From: Aestuariivivens marinum
Lineage (GTDB): Bacteria; Bacteroidota; Bacteroidia; Flavobacteriales; Flavobacteriaceae
Assembly (NCBI RefSeq): GCF_022662175.1
Contig: NZ_JAKMCR010000001.1
Location: forward strand, 930,001 to 994,000
DNA length: 64,000 nt
Reading direction: 5' to 3'
A model generated the notes under the pieces. The model ran no database searches. It was not told the DNA's origin and worked only from the letters and a program-made list of their open reading frames with translations. How positions within the stretch are numbered: the stretch's first letter is position 1; each line of letters starts with the position of its first letter. The position numbers were made by a program, and so were the translations under genes. Shown piece by piece: positions 9,217 to 19,263 of the stretch.

Positions 9217-10746
9217 TTATTGTAAAGTATGTGAATAGTTAGTCGGGTAATCACCAATATTAATCATGTTTCCAGATTCGATAAAGTTCGATCCAAATTG
9301 AGCATCAATGGATTTCAGAAATTCATTAGCTAATAGTCCATACCCCCTTGCTGTTAAATGAATGCCATCCAATCCAATGGCTCCACCAGTAACTAAGTCT
9401 GATGTTAAGGTGAAATTACCAGATGTTAGGCCATCAGTTGAAAGTTTATATAAAAGGTCTTTTAAATTTACTAAAGCTAGATTTTCATTTGAGGCCACTA
9501 TATTTTCAATCGTATTATTATAAGCATCTGTGGCGTCTTTTATTTCTTGCTGCTCTTCAGGTGTTAGCACCCATTGGTCTGCTAACGGTATGGCTACACC
9601 ATTTACAGTTTGAGGATTGCCAGGGATGGCTTCAGTACCAATAAAGGTGCTAGCCGATAATACAATTAAATCTTCAGCAGTAGCTTGTCTGTATTTTGGA
9701 AGAGCTGCAAATGCAGGGTTTATAGCTCCCAAATCTGTTAAGTTTTCATCCTCAATTACAACAGCGTTTTGACCAGCTTGAAAAGTTATTGTCCTTTTTA
9801 ATGCTTCCTCCTCGGTAAATAAACCTAATCCACTTAGAGCTGCTAAGGCTTGTTGAATTCCCCCATTATATAGTGCATAAGCTTGATTAAGTACAGCTGC
9901 AGTACCGGCGTCCAATGGAATTGGGTTATGGGGCACTGTTGTGAAGTGAGGTAAATCTTCTATATATGGAACATTGGTTACCACGCCTTTTGCCCCTCCT
10001 GATGTAAGCATATTAACTGCTGTAGTAAAAGCAAAATTAAAGGTTTGCGAATCAGTAACAGATTTGGAACTGTCACCTCCCCAAAAAGCATAATCTATAA
10101 CGTCATTTCCACCCATAAGAGTGAGGGTAAAGAACGTAGGGTTTTGAGCTATTGCATCACCTATCATGGATGCAGTAGGATTTGAAGCCATTCTAACAAA
10201 ATAAGGATTGGCCGTGGCTGGTGAAGAAAGTAATCCGGTTGGATTGCCATAGCCCTCAAATATCATATGAAAGCTTTTTGCACCAGGTACACCAATATTC
10301 TGAAATGGTCCAGAAAGAGTATTAAAGACCTCTGTAGTAGGTGTTGCAGGCAACCTTACAGGACCTACTCCATCAAAAAACAGTCTAGGTCCAAACGATG
10401 GGTTAGGAGCACCACCAAAAAGGAGGCCTCCGATATTATCATTCATCAGAGGTTGATTGAAAGTGCCCCCACCTGCTTTAGAAAATTCTTTTGCTAGCAT
10501 ATTGGTAAACGAGTTTTCCTGACCTGCTTTAAATAAAGCACCATCTGTGTATCCTGCAGTAAAAGAAGCCCCAACAGCCACATACTTTGAAAAATCTACG
10601 GAGCCTGATGATAAAACAGGCAATTCTGGAGAAGCAGTATCAATATTAAAGTCAGCAAGAACGTCTTCAGGGTCATTACAGGCAATAAGCCCAAAAAATA
10701 AAGCAATTAGCCATGTATATTTTGTGTTTATATTATTCTTTTTCAT
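9217..10746 (-). CDS. SGNH/GDSL-family hydrolase lipoprotein
   Basis: A 509-residue lipoprotein (lipobox GLIAC, then NDPED). SGNH blocks are in the expected order: block I VGASFTAG with the nucleophile Ser61, a block II-like region with NIGVPGAKS near 151-158, block III MGGNDVIDYA with Asn214, and block V DGIHLTARGY with Asp460 and His463. An insertion of about 240 residues separates blocks III and V. SGNH enzymes are esterases or lipases that remove acyl groups from lipids or glycans. The gene starts one base after the stop of a TonB-receptor gene, so the two are translated together; a substrate released at the cell surface may be imported by that receptor. The substrate itself is unknown. 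Confidence 0.9.
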   Translation of the reverse strand: MKKNNINTKYTWLIALFFGLIACNDPEDVLADFNIDTASPELPVLSSGSVDFSKYVAVGASFTAGYTDGALFKAGQENSFTNMLAKEFSKAGGGTFNQPLMNDNIGGLLFGGAPNPSFGPRLFFDGVGPVRLPATPTTEVFNTLSGPFQNIGVPGAKSFHMIFEGYGNPTGLLSSPATANPYFVRMASNPTASMIGDAIAQNPTFFTLTLMGGNDVIDYAFWGGDSSKSVTDSQTFNFAFTTAVNMLTSGGAKGVVTNVPYIEDLPHFTTVPHNPIPLDAGTAAVLNQAYALYNGGIQQALAALSGLGLFTEEEALKRTITFQAGQNAVVIEDENLTDLGAINPAFAALPKYRQATAEDLIVLSASTFIGTEAIPGNPQTVNGVAIPLADQWVLTPEEQQEIKDATDAYNNTIENIVASNENLALVNLKDLLYKLSTDGLTSGNFTLTSDLVTGGAIGLDGIHLTARGYGLLANEFLKSIDAQFGSNFIESGNMINIGDYPTNYSHTLQ

Positions 10747-10747
10747 C

Positions 10748-13519
10748 TTATAAGTTGTTAATTGTCCATGATATATAATACATTGAACCTAAAAAGCCAG
10801 TACCATAAGCTGTATAATATTCTTTTCCGGTTAAGTTAGTGCCACCAACCTTAAATATTGATTTTAAGCTAGGCACTGTTAAGTTAATTTGCGCATCTAA
10901 GACATGAAATTCGGGTATTACGCCGTCGCCAAAAGTGGCTTCCCAGTAATAATCATCACTAAATCTGTAAGCAACATTAAATCCAAAATTTTTAAATAAT
11001 TCTGTATTTCCAAATGAAGCCTTAAATTTATGCTCTGGTGTATTGAAATTGGTTACAAAATCTGGATATGTGTCTCTATCAAAATCTAATTTAGCATAGG
11101 TGTAGCTACCACTTAAATCAAAATCACCCAATAGTTTGACAGATAATCCAAGAGACGCTCCATATGAATTTACATCAGCTTCAGAATTCGTGTAAATACC
11201 ATAATCTACATAGTCGTCATTTTTGATGGCTTCAATTGAATTACCATTGTCACCTACAATACCGTATAATGGTGCCACAACTCGATTTTGAGAAATAAAA
11301 TCTTTGTAGCTATTGTAATAAGCACTAAAGTCTATTGTAAGATTGTTAATTTTTCCTCTATACCCAACCTCAGCAGAGGTTACTTGCTCAGGTTTTATTA
11401 GACTTGGATTTCCTATAGCTTCTGGATTATTCAGGATATCAATATTTCCAGTATCTTCATATTCTTGAACTGCGCTTCTAGTGTATGAATTGGTATAAGC
11501 TGCATTTCCAGTTTGCGTAATGGTGTCTGGTTGCCCAAGATCTTGTTTAGCTGTCTCACTAACATTGTATGGTCTAGAATACCTATCCAAATTGTTAGGG
11601 GCCGAACCAATTAAAATATATGAGCTCGTGTCTAAACCTATAAACAAATCTTGTGTGGTAGGGTTTCTAAAACCAGTTTGAACAGAGGTTCTAACATTAT
11701 GATCTTTATTGATAGTTAAGCCAGCAGATAACCTTGGAGACAAAAAGCCATCAAAAAATTCCGATTTATCATAACGTACTGATCCAGTTAGTTTTAAGTT
11801 CAAAGCATCATTTAACTCAATATTTTTTTGAATTTGGGTATAGATTCCAAACTCTGAATATTCAATAGGATTATCAAAATCTGTGTAAATTGTTCCGGAA
11901 GAGTTTAACTTGTATTTTCTATAAGAACCTCCTACCTGAATTTCGGCCCAATCGATTAAGTGACTAAAGTTATAATTTGCATCTGAGTGATAATATTTGG
12001 ATGCGTCCTGAAACTTAGATCCAGTTACTAAATTAGGGTCATTTATACTCCTATTGAAGGCAGCTTGATATTCAGGAGAACCGGGGAGATAACGACCTGA
12101 TTCAGCTTTTGCTCTTGCAGCGGCATGCGCTTGAGCATCGGTAGCTCCTCCCAATGTTGCTCCAACATATGTGCTTATATAGTCGCCAAACCAATCTGCA
12201 TCACTTTTCCAAGCCCTGTTAATTTGTACAGCTGTCACTACCATATCATATGAATCACCAGCTCTGTCAGAAACTACATATCCCCTAAAAAAGAAATTAT
12301 TATTTTTCAATTCTAGTTTGTGCTGTTGTTGAAAGAAGCCATCAATATAATACCTGTTACTGCCTTGATAAATGGTGGAGCCTGTACCTACTTTGCCTAC
12401 ATACTGAATTTCAAAATCATTCGCCCATGGGCGGTAATATAAACCCCAATCAGATTTAATACTTTCAGCGTTATGATCGGTTAAATCAGCTTCATCATAA
12501 CCAGTTCTGCTTACATAGACATCTGGAATAAGAGGTCTAAAAGCCGCAGGGGCTTCTGATCTTATATTAGCAGAGGCCAGGTCACCATAAACATTTACAC
12601 CGTCATAATTTATGTTGTTTTCTCTGGTTCCTCCACTTGAGTTTTTATCTACTTTGCTATTAGCTGCCCAATCTGTCCCTTTTAAGTAGCCAAAGTTAAC
12701 TTTGACAGCAAATTTGTCATTAAACTTGTGCGCAGCCCTTAAACTATAGTCAAAATATTCATTGTCTCCTGCAGCTTTTTGAGATGTGATACCTCTTTTA
12801 AGAGATGCGCTAATACCATGGTGGTCAAAAGGGTTTTTACTGCGCATAAATAAAATTCCATTAAAGGCATTCGCACCATATAATGCTGATGAGGCTCCAG
12901 GCAACAATTCAACACTTTGCACATCGGTTTCTATCATGCCCACTAGATTCCCAATTGGAAAGTTTAGGGCAGGTGTAGAGTTGTCCATGCCATCAACCAG
13001 TTGCATAAAGCGGTTGTTGGCAAAGGTGGCAAAACCTCTGGTGTTTACCGATCTAAAAGTTAAACTGTTGGTGTTTACATCAACACCTTTTAAATTTTCA
13101 AGGCCTCCATAGAAATCGGTAGAAGCCGTAGTTTTAATATCTTTTATGCCTAAGCGTTCTACCGTAACGGGCGATTCAAAAATACGCTCAGGAGTTCGAG
13201 AGGCAGAGATTACCACTTCATCTAATGAGGTCCCTTCCTTTAAAATAAAGTTAAGGGTTTGATTGTTTGAAGTCACTTCAACGATTGCTGTTTCAAAGCC
13301 AACGCTACTGGCTTGAACTGAGAATGGTGGATTTTGACTGTAGCTTAACGCAAAGTTGCCATCAAAATCGGTGACGGTTCCAGTAGCAGTTCCAATAACA
13401 AGTATGTTTGCGCCAGGTATAGGTTGACCACTATCATCAACCACTGAACCACTAATTTTAGTTTGTGAAAATGTTATACCACTAAGAAATAACATTAAGA
13501 TTGGGAGGAGTGTTTTCAT
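10748..13519 (-). CDS. TonB-dependent outer-membrane receptor with carboxypeptidase-like N-domain
   Basis: A 923-residue receptor. A signal peptide ends near ITFSQ; residues 20-105 form a CarboxypepD_reg-like domain (ISGSVVDDSGQPIPGANILV, then TDFDGNFALSY). The plug follows with VVISASRTPERIFESPVTVE and ALYGANAFNGILFM, and the remainder is a 22-strand barrel with a short conserved end. The plug wording (ASRTPER, RGFATFANNRFMQLVDGMDN) is that of classical receptors rather than SusC. It forms an operon with the SGNH lipoprotein directly downstream. I cannot read the cargo from the sequence; a lipid or ester-bearing compound is inference from the partner enzyme. Confidence 0.95.
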   Translation of the reverse strand: MKTLLPILMLFLSGITFSQTKISGSVVDDSGQPIPGANILVIGTATGTVTDFDGNFALSYSQNPPFSVQASSVGFETAIVEVTSNNQTLNFILKEGTSLDEVVISASRTPERIFESPVTVERLGIKDIKTTASTDFYGGLENLKGVDVNTNSLTFRSVNTRGFATFANNRFMQLVDGMDNSTPALNFPIGNLVGMIETDVQSVELLPGASSALYGANAFNGILFMRSKNPFDHHGISASLKRGITSQKAAGDNEYFDYSLRAAHKFNDKFAVKVNFGYLKGTDWAANSKVDKNSSGGTRENNINYDGVNVYGDLASANIRSEAPAAFRPLIPDVYVSRTGYDEADLTDHNAESIKSDWGLYYRPWANDFEIQYVGKVGTGSTIYQGSNRYYIDGFFQQQHKLELKNNNFFFRGYVVSDRAGDSYDMVVTAVQINRAWKSDADWFGDYISTYVGATLGGATDAQAHAAARAKAESGRYLPGSPEYQAAFNRSINDPNLVTGSKFQDASKYYHSDANYNFSHLIDWAEIQVGGSYRKYKLNSSGTIYTDFDNPIEYSEFGIYTQIQKNIELNDALNLKLTGSVRYDKSEFFDGFLSPRLSAGLTINKDHNVRTSVQTGFRNPTTQDLFIGLDTSSYILIGSAPNNLDRYSRPYNVSETAKQDLGQPDTITQTGNAAYTNSYTRSAVQEYEDTGNIDILNNPEAIGNPSLIKPEQVTSAEVGYRGKINNLTIDFSAYYNSYKDFISQNRVVAPLYGIVGDNGNSIEAIKNDDYVDYGIYTNSEADVNSYGASLGLSVKLLGDFDLSGSYTYAKLDFDRDTYPDFVTNFNTPEHKFKASFGNTELFKNFGFNVAYRFSDDYYWEATFGDGVIPEFHVLDAQINLTVPSLKSIFKVGGTNLTGKEYYTAYGTGFLGSMYYISWTINNL

Positions 13520-13600
13520 TGGACCAATAATTAAAGTATGGATTATATCCAGTTTAAGTGTTAAAAATATGAAAAATTATGCGTGCATATTAAAAAGTGA

Positions 13601-13608
13601 CAAAAATA
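13601..13608 (-). promoter_or_regulatory. Candidate -7 promoter box for the TonB receptor/SGNH operon
   Basis: TATTTTTG on the minus strand lies about 80 bases before the receptor start, inside a 253-base gap after glmS in which I find no clear terminator or small gene. Confidence 0.35.
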
Positions 13609-13772
13609 TTGTTAAAAATGTGTGCTTTTAATAATTGTTCGTTAAGGATTTAATATCTAACTTTTAACAAAACTAGAGTTGTTCATTTTAAATACTATCC
13701 GAAAAATTATTTGAAAGATAAATTGGGATACTTTTTGGGACTGTTTTAGCTGTTTTCATAAGTCATTTTAAA

Positions 13773-15620
13773 TTATTCCACAGTAACAGATTTTGCTAAA
13801 TTTCTTGGCTGGTCTACGTTTTTGCCTAACAATACAGCAATATGATATGATAAAAGTTGAAGCGGGATTGTTGTAATAAGTGGCGAAAATAGCTCTGAGC
13901 TTTCTGGAATTTCAATAATGTGATCCGCCAATGCTCTAACTTGTGTGTCACCTTTGGTAACTATGGCTATAATTTTACCTTTACGTGATTTAATTTCCTG
14001 AATATTACTTACTACTTTTTCATAATGTCCCTTTTTTGTAGCAATAACCACAACGGGCATGTTTTCATCGATAAGGGCAATAGGGCCATGTTTCATTTCG
14101 GCAGCAGGATAACCTTCGGCATGGATATATGAAATTTCTTTTAGTTTTAGGGCACCTTCTAATGCTACAGGAAAATTATATCCTCTTCCTAAATACAAAC
14201 AATTCCTAGAGTTTTTATAGGTGTCAGCTATCATTTGTATAGGTGCATCCAATTTAAGGGTTTGTTCAACTTTATTAGGAATTCTTTCAAGTTCTAAAAG
14301 GAGTTCTAAAAATTCTAAATCGGTAATAGAGCCTTTTGCCTTGGCTAAACGAAGGGCTATAAGTGTTAGTACCGTAATTTGAGTAGTAAAGGCTTTGGTA
14401 GATGCTACTCCTATTTCTGGACCGGCGTGAGTGTAAGCCCCGGCATGGGTTTCTCTTGCTATTGATGAACCTACTACATTACACACACCAAAAACAAAAG
14501 CACCTTGAGACTTGGCTAGTTTAATGGCTGCAAGAGTATCGGCAGTTTCTCCCGACTGGGATATTGCAATAACCACATCACTTGCTGTTATTATGGGGTT
14601 TCGATATCTGAATTCTGAAGCATATTCAACCTCAACAGGTATCCTGGCCAAATCCTCAAAAATATATTCAGCAACAAGGCCAGCGTGCCAAGATGTTCCA
14701 CAAGCGACTATAATTATACGATTAGCATTTAGGATTTTATCTAGGTTATCATCAATACCAGACATTTTTATAATTTCTTGATCAATATTTAACCGGCCCC
14801 GGTAAGTGTCATTAATGGCTTTAGGTTGCTCATGTATTTCTTTTAGCATAAAATGATCATATCCTCCTTTTTCAATTTGTTCTAAGCTAATTTTAAGCTC
14901 CTGAACGTATGGATCGACAAGAGAATCATCTATAATTTTTCTGATTTTTATGTCTTTATACTGTCTTATAATGGCCATTTCTTCATCTTCGAGATAAATG
15001 GCATTTTTAGTGTATTCTATAAAAGGAGAGGCATCACTGGCAATAAAATATTCGTTTTCCCCAACACCAACGGCCAATGGGCTTCCTAAACGTGCGATAA
15101 CAATTTCATTGGGTTGTGTTTTGTCAAATACAGCTATTGCATAAGCACCGACTATTTGATTAAGTGCAATTTGGACCGCTTTGCCAAGCTTCACATGTTC
15201 TTTTTGTTTAACGTCTTCTATTAGATTGACAAGAACTTCGGTGTCGGTTTGTGATTTAAAAGTATAGCCTCTTGTAATTAACTCCTGTTTTAATGATTCA
15301 TAATTTTCGATGATACCATTGTGAATAATCACTAGATTACCAGAATTGGAAATATGAGGATGCGAATTAATATCGTTTGGAATACCATGTGTTGCCCAAC
15401 GTGTATGACCAAGGCCAATGTAACCTTTTGGGTTTATTTCTTGATTTACTCGATTTTCTAAATCTGCTACTTTTCCTTTGGTTTTTGAGACTTTTAAATT
15501 AACGCCATCAAATAATGCAATTCCAGCACTATCGTAACCACGGTATTCTAATCGTTTAAGACCTTCTGTTATAATGGGATAAGCTTCCCTATTTCCTAAG
15601 TATCCTACAATGCCACACAT
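13773..15620 (-). CDS. glmS: Glutamine--fructose-6-phosphate aminotransferase (isomerizing)
   Basis: A 615-residue enzyme making glucosamine-6-phosphate from fructose-6-phosphate and glutamine, the entry to UDP-GlcNAc for peptidoglycan and LPS. The class II amidotransferase domain begins with Met-Cys-Gly-Ile-Val-Gly-Tyr, giving the N-terminal catalytic Cys, with GHTRWATHG and HNGIIENY following. Two SIS domains lie in the second half (ACGTSWHAG, SQSGETADT, GPEIGVASTKAFTTQ), and it ends in the classical KSVTVE. Length and motifs are normal. It lies between a DUF4270 gene and a TonB receptor gene, all on the minus strand; a terminator lies upstream, so glmS has its own promoter. No glmS ribozyme is seen, as expected outside Firmicutes. 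Confidence 0.98.
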   Translation of the reverse strand: MCGIVGYLGNREAYPIITEGLKRLEYRGYDSAGIALFDGVNLKVSKTKGKVADLENRVNQEINPKGYIGLGHTRWATHGIPNDINSHPHISNSGNLVIIHNGIIENYESLKQELITRGYTFKSQTDTEVLVNLIEDVKQKEHVKLGKAVQIALNQIVGAYAIAVFDKTQPNEIVIARLGSPLAVGVGENEYFIASDASPFIEYTKNAIYLEDEEMAIIRQYKDIKIRKIIDDSLVDPYVQELKISLEQIEKGGYDHFMLKEIHEQPKAINDTYRGRLNIDQEIIKMSGIDDNLDKILNANRIIIVACGTSWHAGLVAEYIFEDLARIPVEVEYASEFRYRNPIITASDVVIAISQSGETADTLAAIKLAKSQGAFVFGVCNVVGSSIARETHAGAYTHAGPEIGVASTKAFTTQITVLTLIALRLAKAKGSITDLEFLELLLELERIPNKVEQTLKLDAPIQMIADTYKNSRNCLYLGRGYNFPVALEGALKLKEISYIHAEGYPAAEMKHGPIALIDENMPVVVIATKKGHYEKVVSNIQEIKSRKGKIIAIVTKGDTQVRALADHIIEIPESSELFSPLITTIPLQLLSYHIAVLLGKNVDQPRNLAKSVTVE

Positions 15621-15722
15621 AAATATTAGGTTCTAGTTGTTTGAGAAAGCAAATATGCAAAATAAATACCTATAAACGCAAAAATAATATCAATATTATC
15701 TTTAAGCCGATTTATTATGAAT

Positions 15723-15754
15723 AAAAAACCCCAAGGCATTCCTTGGGGTTTTAT
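15723..15754. terminator. Strong terminator between the DUF4270 gene and glmS
   Basis: AAAACCCCAAGG (15725-15736) and CCTTGGGGTTTT (15741-15752) form a 12-bp stem with a 4-base loop, followed on the minus strand by a T-run. It ends the GT5-like/DUF4270 transcript. Confidence 0.9.
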
Positions 15755-15791
15755 TTGGGTATTTGTATGTATACTTAATGTTTAAGAAACC

Positions 15792-17456
15792 TTATTCTGG
15801 TTCGGAAAAATAAATTTCTAACTTTATTTTTTTATCATCAACAGTATTGCTTCCAAATAAAACTGTTCCTCTTGAGGTTAGAAGTGTTGCTGCAGGGATA
15901 TTCGAGACATCATCTGTGGTGCTCAAAATTTTAGCATTACTCGTATAATTCACATTATTGGATATTGTCAGCCCTAATTTAGTATTGGTAGAATCTTTAA
16001 ACACTAAGTTTTTTATGTGCTCTGTAATACGAATTTTATAACCAATTGTTAGGGGACTTGTTGATAATGTATCCCTTTTACCTAGATGTACAATTTTTGA
16101 TGATACAGGGGAAACCGTGTTTTCTGAAGGATCAAAACTGTAATCTATTAATGGTATGTTGTTTTTTACATCGTAGACATAAAGCCTGTCATAAGTATGG
16201 TCGTCTCCAACAGTTAAGGATTGGTCTTCAAGTATAACCAAATGAGCTTCATTAATTAGTCTTGTAGGATTGCTGCCATCTCTAAATTCATTTCTCAAAT
16301 CTATTAAGGCATCAGGGACATCCTGATTAGGGTCGTAAGTGTAATTGTTACCAAATAAATCAATAAGTGCCATAGAACCAGCAGTACCTTTTAAATAAAG
16401 TGTTTGGTCTCCCTCGGAGTTGTTACCATCGACCAATAGTGCAGGGGCAATACTATAATCGTTTGTTAGCGTGTTAAGTTTTATACCATTAAAATTAAAA
16501 GCATAAGTAGCCTGAACTCTTGGATCACCATCTGTAATGGGGTCTTTGGTGTAATAAATGGTAATTGTAGCATTGGATGATGCCAAGTTTAAAAGTGTCA
16601 TACTGCCAAGATCATCTTTAGGCTCTGCTTTAATGTATAGGCCTCTAAAATAGTTTTTAAAATTATTGACGTTGCTAAGTTCACTGCCGTCTTGCTTAGC
16701 AAAAATATGGTCTTCCCAAAATGTATTGTCAGGGTTGTATAAATCAATTCTTAAAGCAGGAGCAGCGTAAGAAAGAGAGGCGTCTTCCCCTTCACCGGTT
16801 AATGTAACAATGGGGTTGCTAGACGTAATAAATGCACTGTCTACAGCTATTAGCTGATCCTTATAGGAGTCAAAATTAACTTCACTGTTTTCTGTAACAA
16901 TAAAGTTTTCAGCATTATTGGGGGTGTTTTCAGCAAAAGAAAAATAACTTTGCGTTTCTTGGTTTTGAGTATTTGGATTAAAATCCCTTAAAAAATAATT
17001 GTTACGATAAATAGATAAAATTATTTTGTCGTCACCATATAAAGAATCTTGTTCATTAATAACATATTTAGTATTCCCATCATCGTCGACACCATCCTCT
17101 CTACTAAAATAAGGAATGTTTAGTATAACAGAATCTATTACTGGATTGTTGCCAAAATCAGGGTTGTAGAAAGTAGGTGTAATTTGTGATACAATACTAG
17201 CAGTTGTTTGTCCATAAACGGGATCGTTATAAACACCCAATAGATTGGCATTTAGTCCATTAACCTGAACATTTTTTAATTTTTTATTATAAGCAAGTAA
17301 TGCTTCTATATTAATCTTGTTACTATTAAAATTAGCATTATCCTTGCCTAGCACATCACTATCTATAGAGCTAAAGTCTTTGTCGCAAGCAATAAAGGAT
17401 GTAATAATAAATACAAGAATGTATAAGGGGTTTAGGGCTTTATATGTTTTTTTCAT
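15792..17456 (-). CDS. DUF4270-family lipoprotein
   Basis: A 554-residue lipoprotein: signal peptide with lipobox SFIAC followed by DKDFSSIDSD. The rest resembles DUF4270: an N-terminal segment with a statement of bond between a lost lumen and LLGVYNDPVYGQTTASIVSQ, repeated beta-strand segments, and a C-terminal block with IRITEHIKNLVF and LGLTISNN. The function is unknown; the composition (many Asn, Asp, Thr and Ser) fits a surface or outer-membrane beta-rich protein. It lies 24 bases downstream of the GT5-like gene and shares its transcript up to the terminator at 15723. The same order next to glmS and panC is, from memory, frequent in Flavobacteriaceae. Confidence 0.88.
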   Translation of the reverse strand: MKKTYKALNPLYILVFIITSFIACDKDFSSIDSDVLGKDNANFNSNKINIEALLAYNKKLKNVQVNGLNANLLGVYNDPVYGQTTASIVSQITPTFYNPDFGNNPVIDSVILNIPYFSREDGVDDDGNTKYVINEQDSLYGDDKIILSIYRNNYFLRDFNPNTQNQETQSYFSFAENTPNNAENFIVTENSEVNFDSYKDQLIAVDSAFITSSNPIVTLTGEGEDASLSYAAPALRIDLYNPDNTFWEDHIFAKQDGSELSNVNNFKNYFRGLYIKAEPKDDLGSMTLLNLASSNATITIYYTKDPITDGDPRVQATYAFNFNGIKLNTLTNDYSIAPALLVDGNNSEGDQTLYLKGTAGSMALIDLFGNNYTYDPNQDVPDALIDLRNEFRDGSNPTRLINEAHLVILEDQSLTVGDDHTYDRLYVYDVKNNIPLIDYSFDPSENTVSPVSSKIVHLGKRDTLSTSPLTIGYKIRITEHIKNLVFKDSTNTKLGLTISNNVNYTSNAKILSTTDDVSNIPAATLLTSRGTVLFGSNTVDDKKIKLEIYFSEPE

Positions 17457-17480
17457 ATGATTTTTACGAATTTTTCGGGT

Positions 17481-18290
17481 CTAGCTTACAACTTCAGCAT
17501 TAAGGAAAGTTGTGTAAGCCTCACCAAACTCATCTCTACTTTTGTGTTCCAGTATAGGTTTATTCGAATCTTTTAGGTAAGTATCCAAGGTATCTGGAAT
17601 GGTTTCAGAACCAACTATCAACGCATCTGAATAGTCTATAGCTATCTTCATTAAGTTATTATAGGTGGGTTCTTCAAGTGGTTTGATGGCATTGTCATCA
17701 ATATTGTCAAATTTAATCTTGTCAAACATGTCTTTGTTTAACGTATCATCAAAACTTTGATTATATATTGAAGTCACAATTTTACTTTCATTAAATAAAG
17801 GTTCGTCTTTATAGTACTCCTTTAAATATAAAGGTAATAAAGAGGCCAGCCAACCATGAACATGAATAACATCTGGAGACCAGTTTAATTTTTTAACGGT
17901 TTCTATAACACCTTTGGCAAAGAAAATGGCACGTTCGTCATTATCAGAAAATAATTTCCCGTCTTCGTCTGTCAATGTGGCCTTTCTTTTAAAATATTCA
18001 TCATTATCAATAAAATAAACCTGTATACGCTCTTTAGGAATGGAAGCTACCTTTATAATAAGAGGCATGTCCAAATCATTGATTACCAAATTTATTCCAG
18101 AAAGTCTAATTACCTCGTGTAACTGATGTCTTCTTTCATTAATATTACCATATCTGGGCATAAAAATTCGAATTTGTCCACCTTGCTGGTTCACTAGCCT
18201 TGGGGCTTCAAACGACATTGAAGAAATTTCGGTTTCGGGTAAATAAGGTACTACTTCAGATGATACATACAATATCCTCTTATCTTTCAT
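17481..18290 (-). CDS. Glycogen/starch synthase-like protein (GT5 N-terminal domain only)
   Basis: A 269-residue protein that matches only the N-terminal Rossmann domain of GT5 glycogen synthases: RILYVSSEVVPYLPETEISS, RIFMPRYGNINERRHQLHEV, and DVIHVHGWLASLLPLYLK, the last being the family's H-x-H-x-W-x block. Two things are missing. The Lys-x-Gly-Gly-Leu motif that binds ADP-glucose near the N-terminus is replaced by PETEISS, and the C-terminal GT-B domain that holds the nucleotide is absent altogether (full enzymes have about 470 residues). Automatic pipelines call it glycogen synthase, but from sequence it is unlikely to be a functional one. It starts the minus-strand unit with the DUF4270 gene and diverges from panC. 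Confidence 0.8.
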   Translation of the reverse strand: MKDKRILYVSSEVVPYLPETEISSMSFEAPRLVNQQGGQIRIFMPRYGNINERRHQLHEVIRLSGINLVINDLDMPLIIKVASIPKERIQVYFIDNDEYFKRKATLTDEDGKLFSDNDERAIFFAKGVIETVKKLNWSPDVIHVHGWLASLLPLYLKEYYKDEPLFNESKIVTSIYNQSFDDTLNKDMFDKIKFDNIDDNAIKPLEEPTYNNLMKIAIDYSDALIVGSETIPDTLDTYLKDSNKPILEHKSRDEFGEAYTTFLNAEVVS

Positions 18291-18398
18291 AAACAGTTCG
18301 CTTTTGAAGATTCAAAATAAAAAACACGCAAAAGTACAAAAATTTATGCAGATTGGCTGTAAAATCTTAAGTTTGCACGCGTTAATTTTTTATTAAAA

Positions 18399-19250
18399 GT
18401 GCAGGTTTATCAAGAAAAAAAACAAATTAAGGCTGAAATAGAACAGCTCAAATCCAAACAGATTACTATTGGTTTTGTTCCAACCATGGGTGCGTTGCAC
18501 CAAGGGCATTTGACTTTGGTTAAAGAAGCCTTGGGAAATAATGACAAAGTAGTGGTAAGCATTTTTGTTAATCCAACACAATTTAATAATACCACAGATT
18601 TAGAAAAATATCCAAGAACTTTGAATAGTGATGTTGTATTACTTGAAACCGTAAGCAAGAATGATATTTTGGTATATGCTCCAACGGTAGAAGATATTTA
18701 TGAGGGTAACACAGTATCTCAAAATTTCGATTTTGATGGTTTGGAACAAGAGATGGAAGGTAAATTTAGACCAGGCCATTTTAATGGTGTTGGTACAGTT
18801 GTTAAACGATTATTTGAGATTGTAAAACCTGATAAGGCCTATTTTGGAAAAAAGGATTTTCAGCAATTGGCAATCATAAAAAAAATGGTTGATAAATATC
18901 AAATTCCGGTGAATATCGTTGGCTGTAAAATACATCGGGAAACAAATGGTTTGGCAATGAGTTCCCGTAATACTAGATTAACCAAAGAACAAAAAGAAGC
19001 AGCGCCTTTTATTTATAAAGCTTTAATAACTGCCAAAAGACAATTTGGCACAAAAAGTGCTAATAAAGTGATACATTGGGTTGGGAAACAGTTTGCTAAC
19101 CATGAGGTGTTGAAATTGGAGTATTTTATTATAGCAGACGCAGAGACCTTAAAGCCAATAAAAAGAAAATCAAATAAAAAAGCATACAGAGCCTTTATAG
19201 CTGTATTTGCAGATGATATTAGACTAATAGATAATATCGCACTAAATTAA
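18399..19250 (+). CDS. panC: Pantothenate synthetase
   Basis: A 283-residue enzyme that joins pantoate and beta-alanine with ATP to make pantothenate, the precursor of CoA. Motifs: [10 protein letters not shown] (the HIGH-type nucleotidyl-transferase signature, residues 29-38), [25 protein letters not shown], and [10 protein letters not shown] in the KMSKS position. The start is a GTG, chosen because MQVYQEKKQ gives the usual short N-terminus before the first strand. It is 13 bases ahead of panD, so both pantothenate-branch genes are together, and it diverges from the GT5-like gene across about 108 bases. Confidence 0.97.
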   Translation: MQVYQEKKQIKAEIEQLKSKQITIGFVPTMGALHQGHLTLVKEALGNNDKVVVSIFVNPTQFNNTTDLEKYPRTLNSDVVLLETVSKNDILVYAPTVEDIYEGNTVSQNFDFDGLEQEMEGKFRPGHFNGVGTVVKRLFEIVKPDKAYFGKKDFQQLAIIKKMVDKYQIPVNIVGCKIHRETNGLAMSSRNTRLTKEQKEAAPFIYKALITAKRQFGTKSANKVIHWVGKQFANHEVLKLEYFIIADAETLKPIKRKSNKKAYRAFIAVFADDIRLIDNIALN

Positions 19251-19251
19251 T

Positions 19252-19259
19252 TATCTTTG
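19252..19259 (+). promoter_or_regulatory. Candidate internal promoter box just before panD
   Basis: TATCTTTG matches TAnnTTTG exactly and lies only four bases before the panD ATG. A transcript from it would start inside or at the start codon, so it would be leaderless or nearly so. It overlaps the end of panC (stop at 19250), so chance occurrence is possible. Confidence 0.3.
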
Positions 19260-19263
19260 CCAC

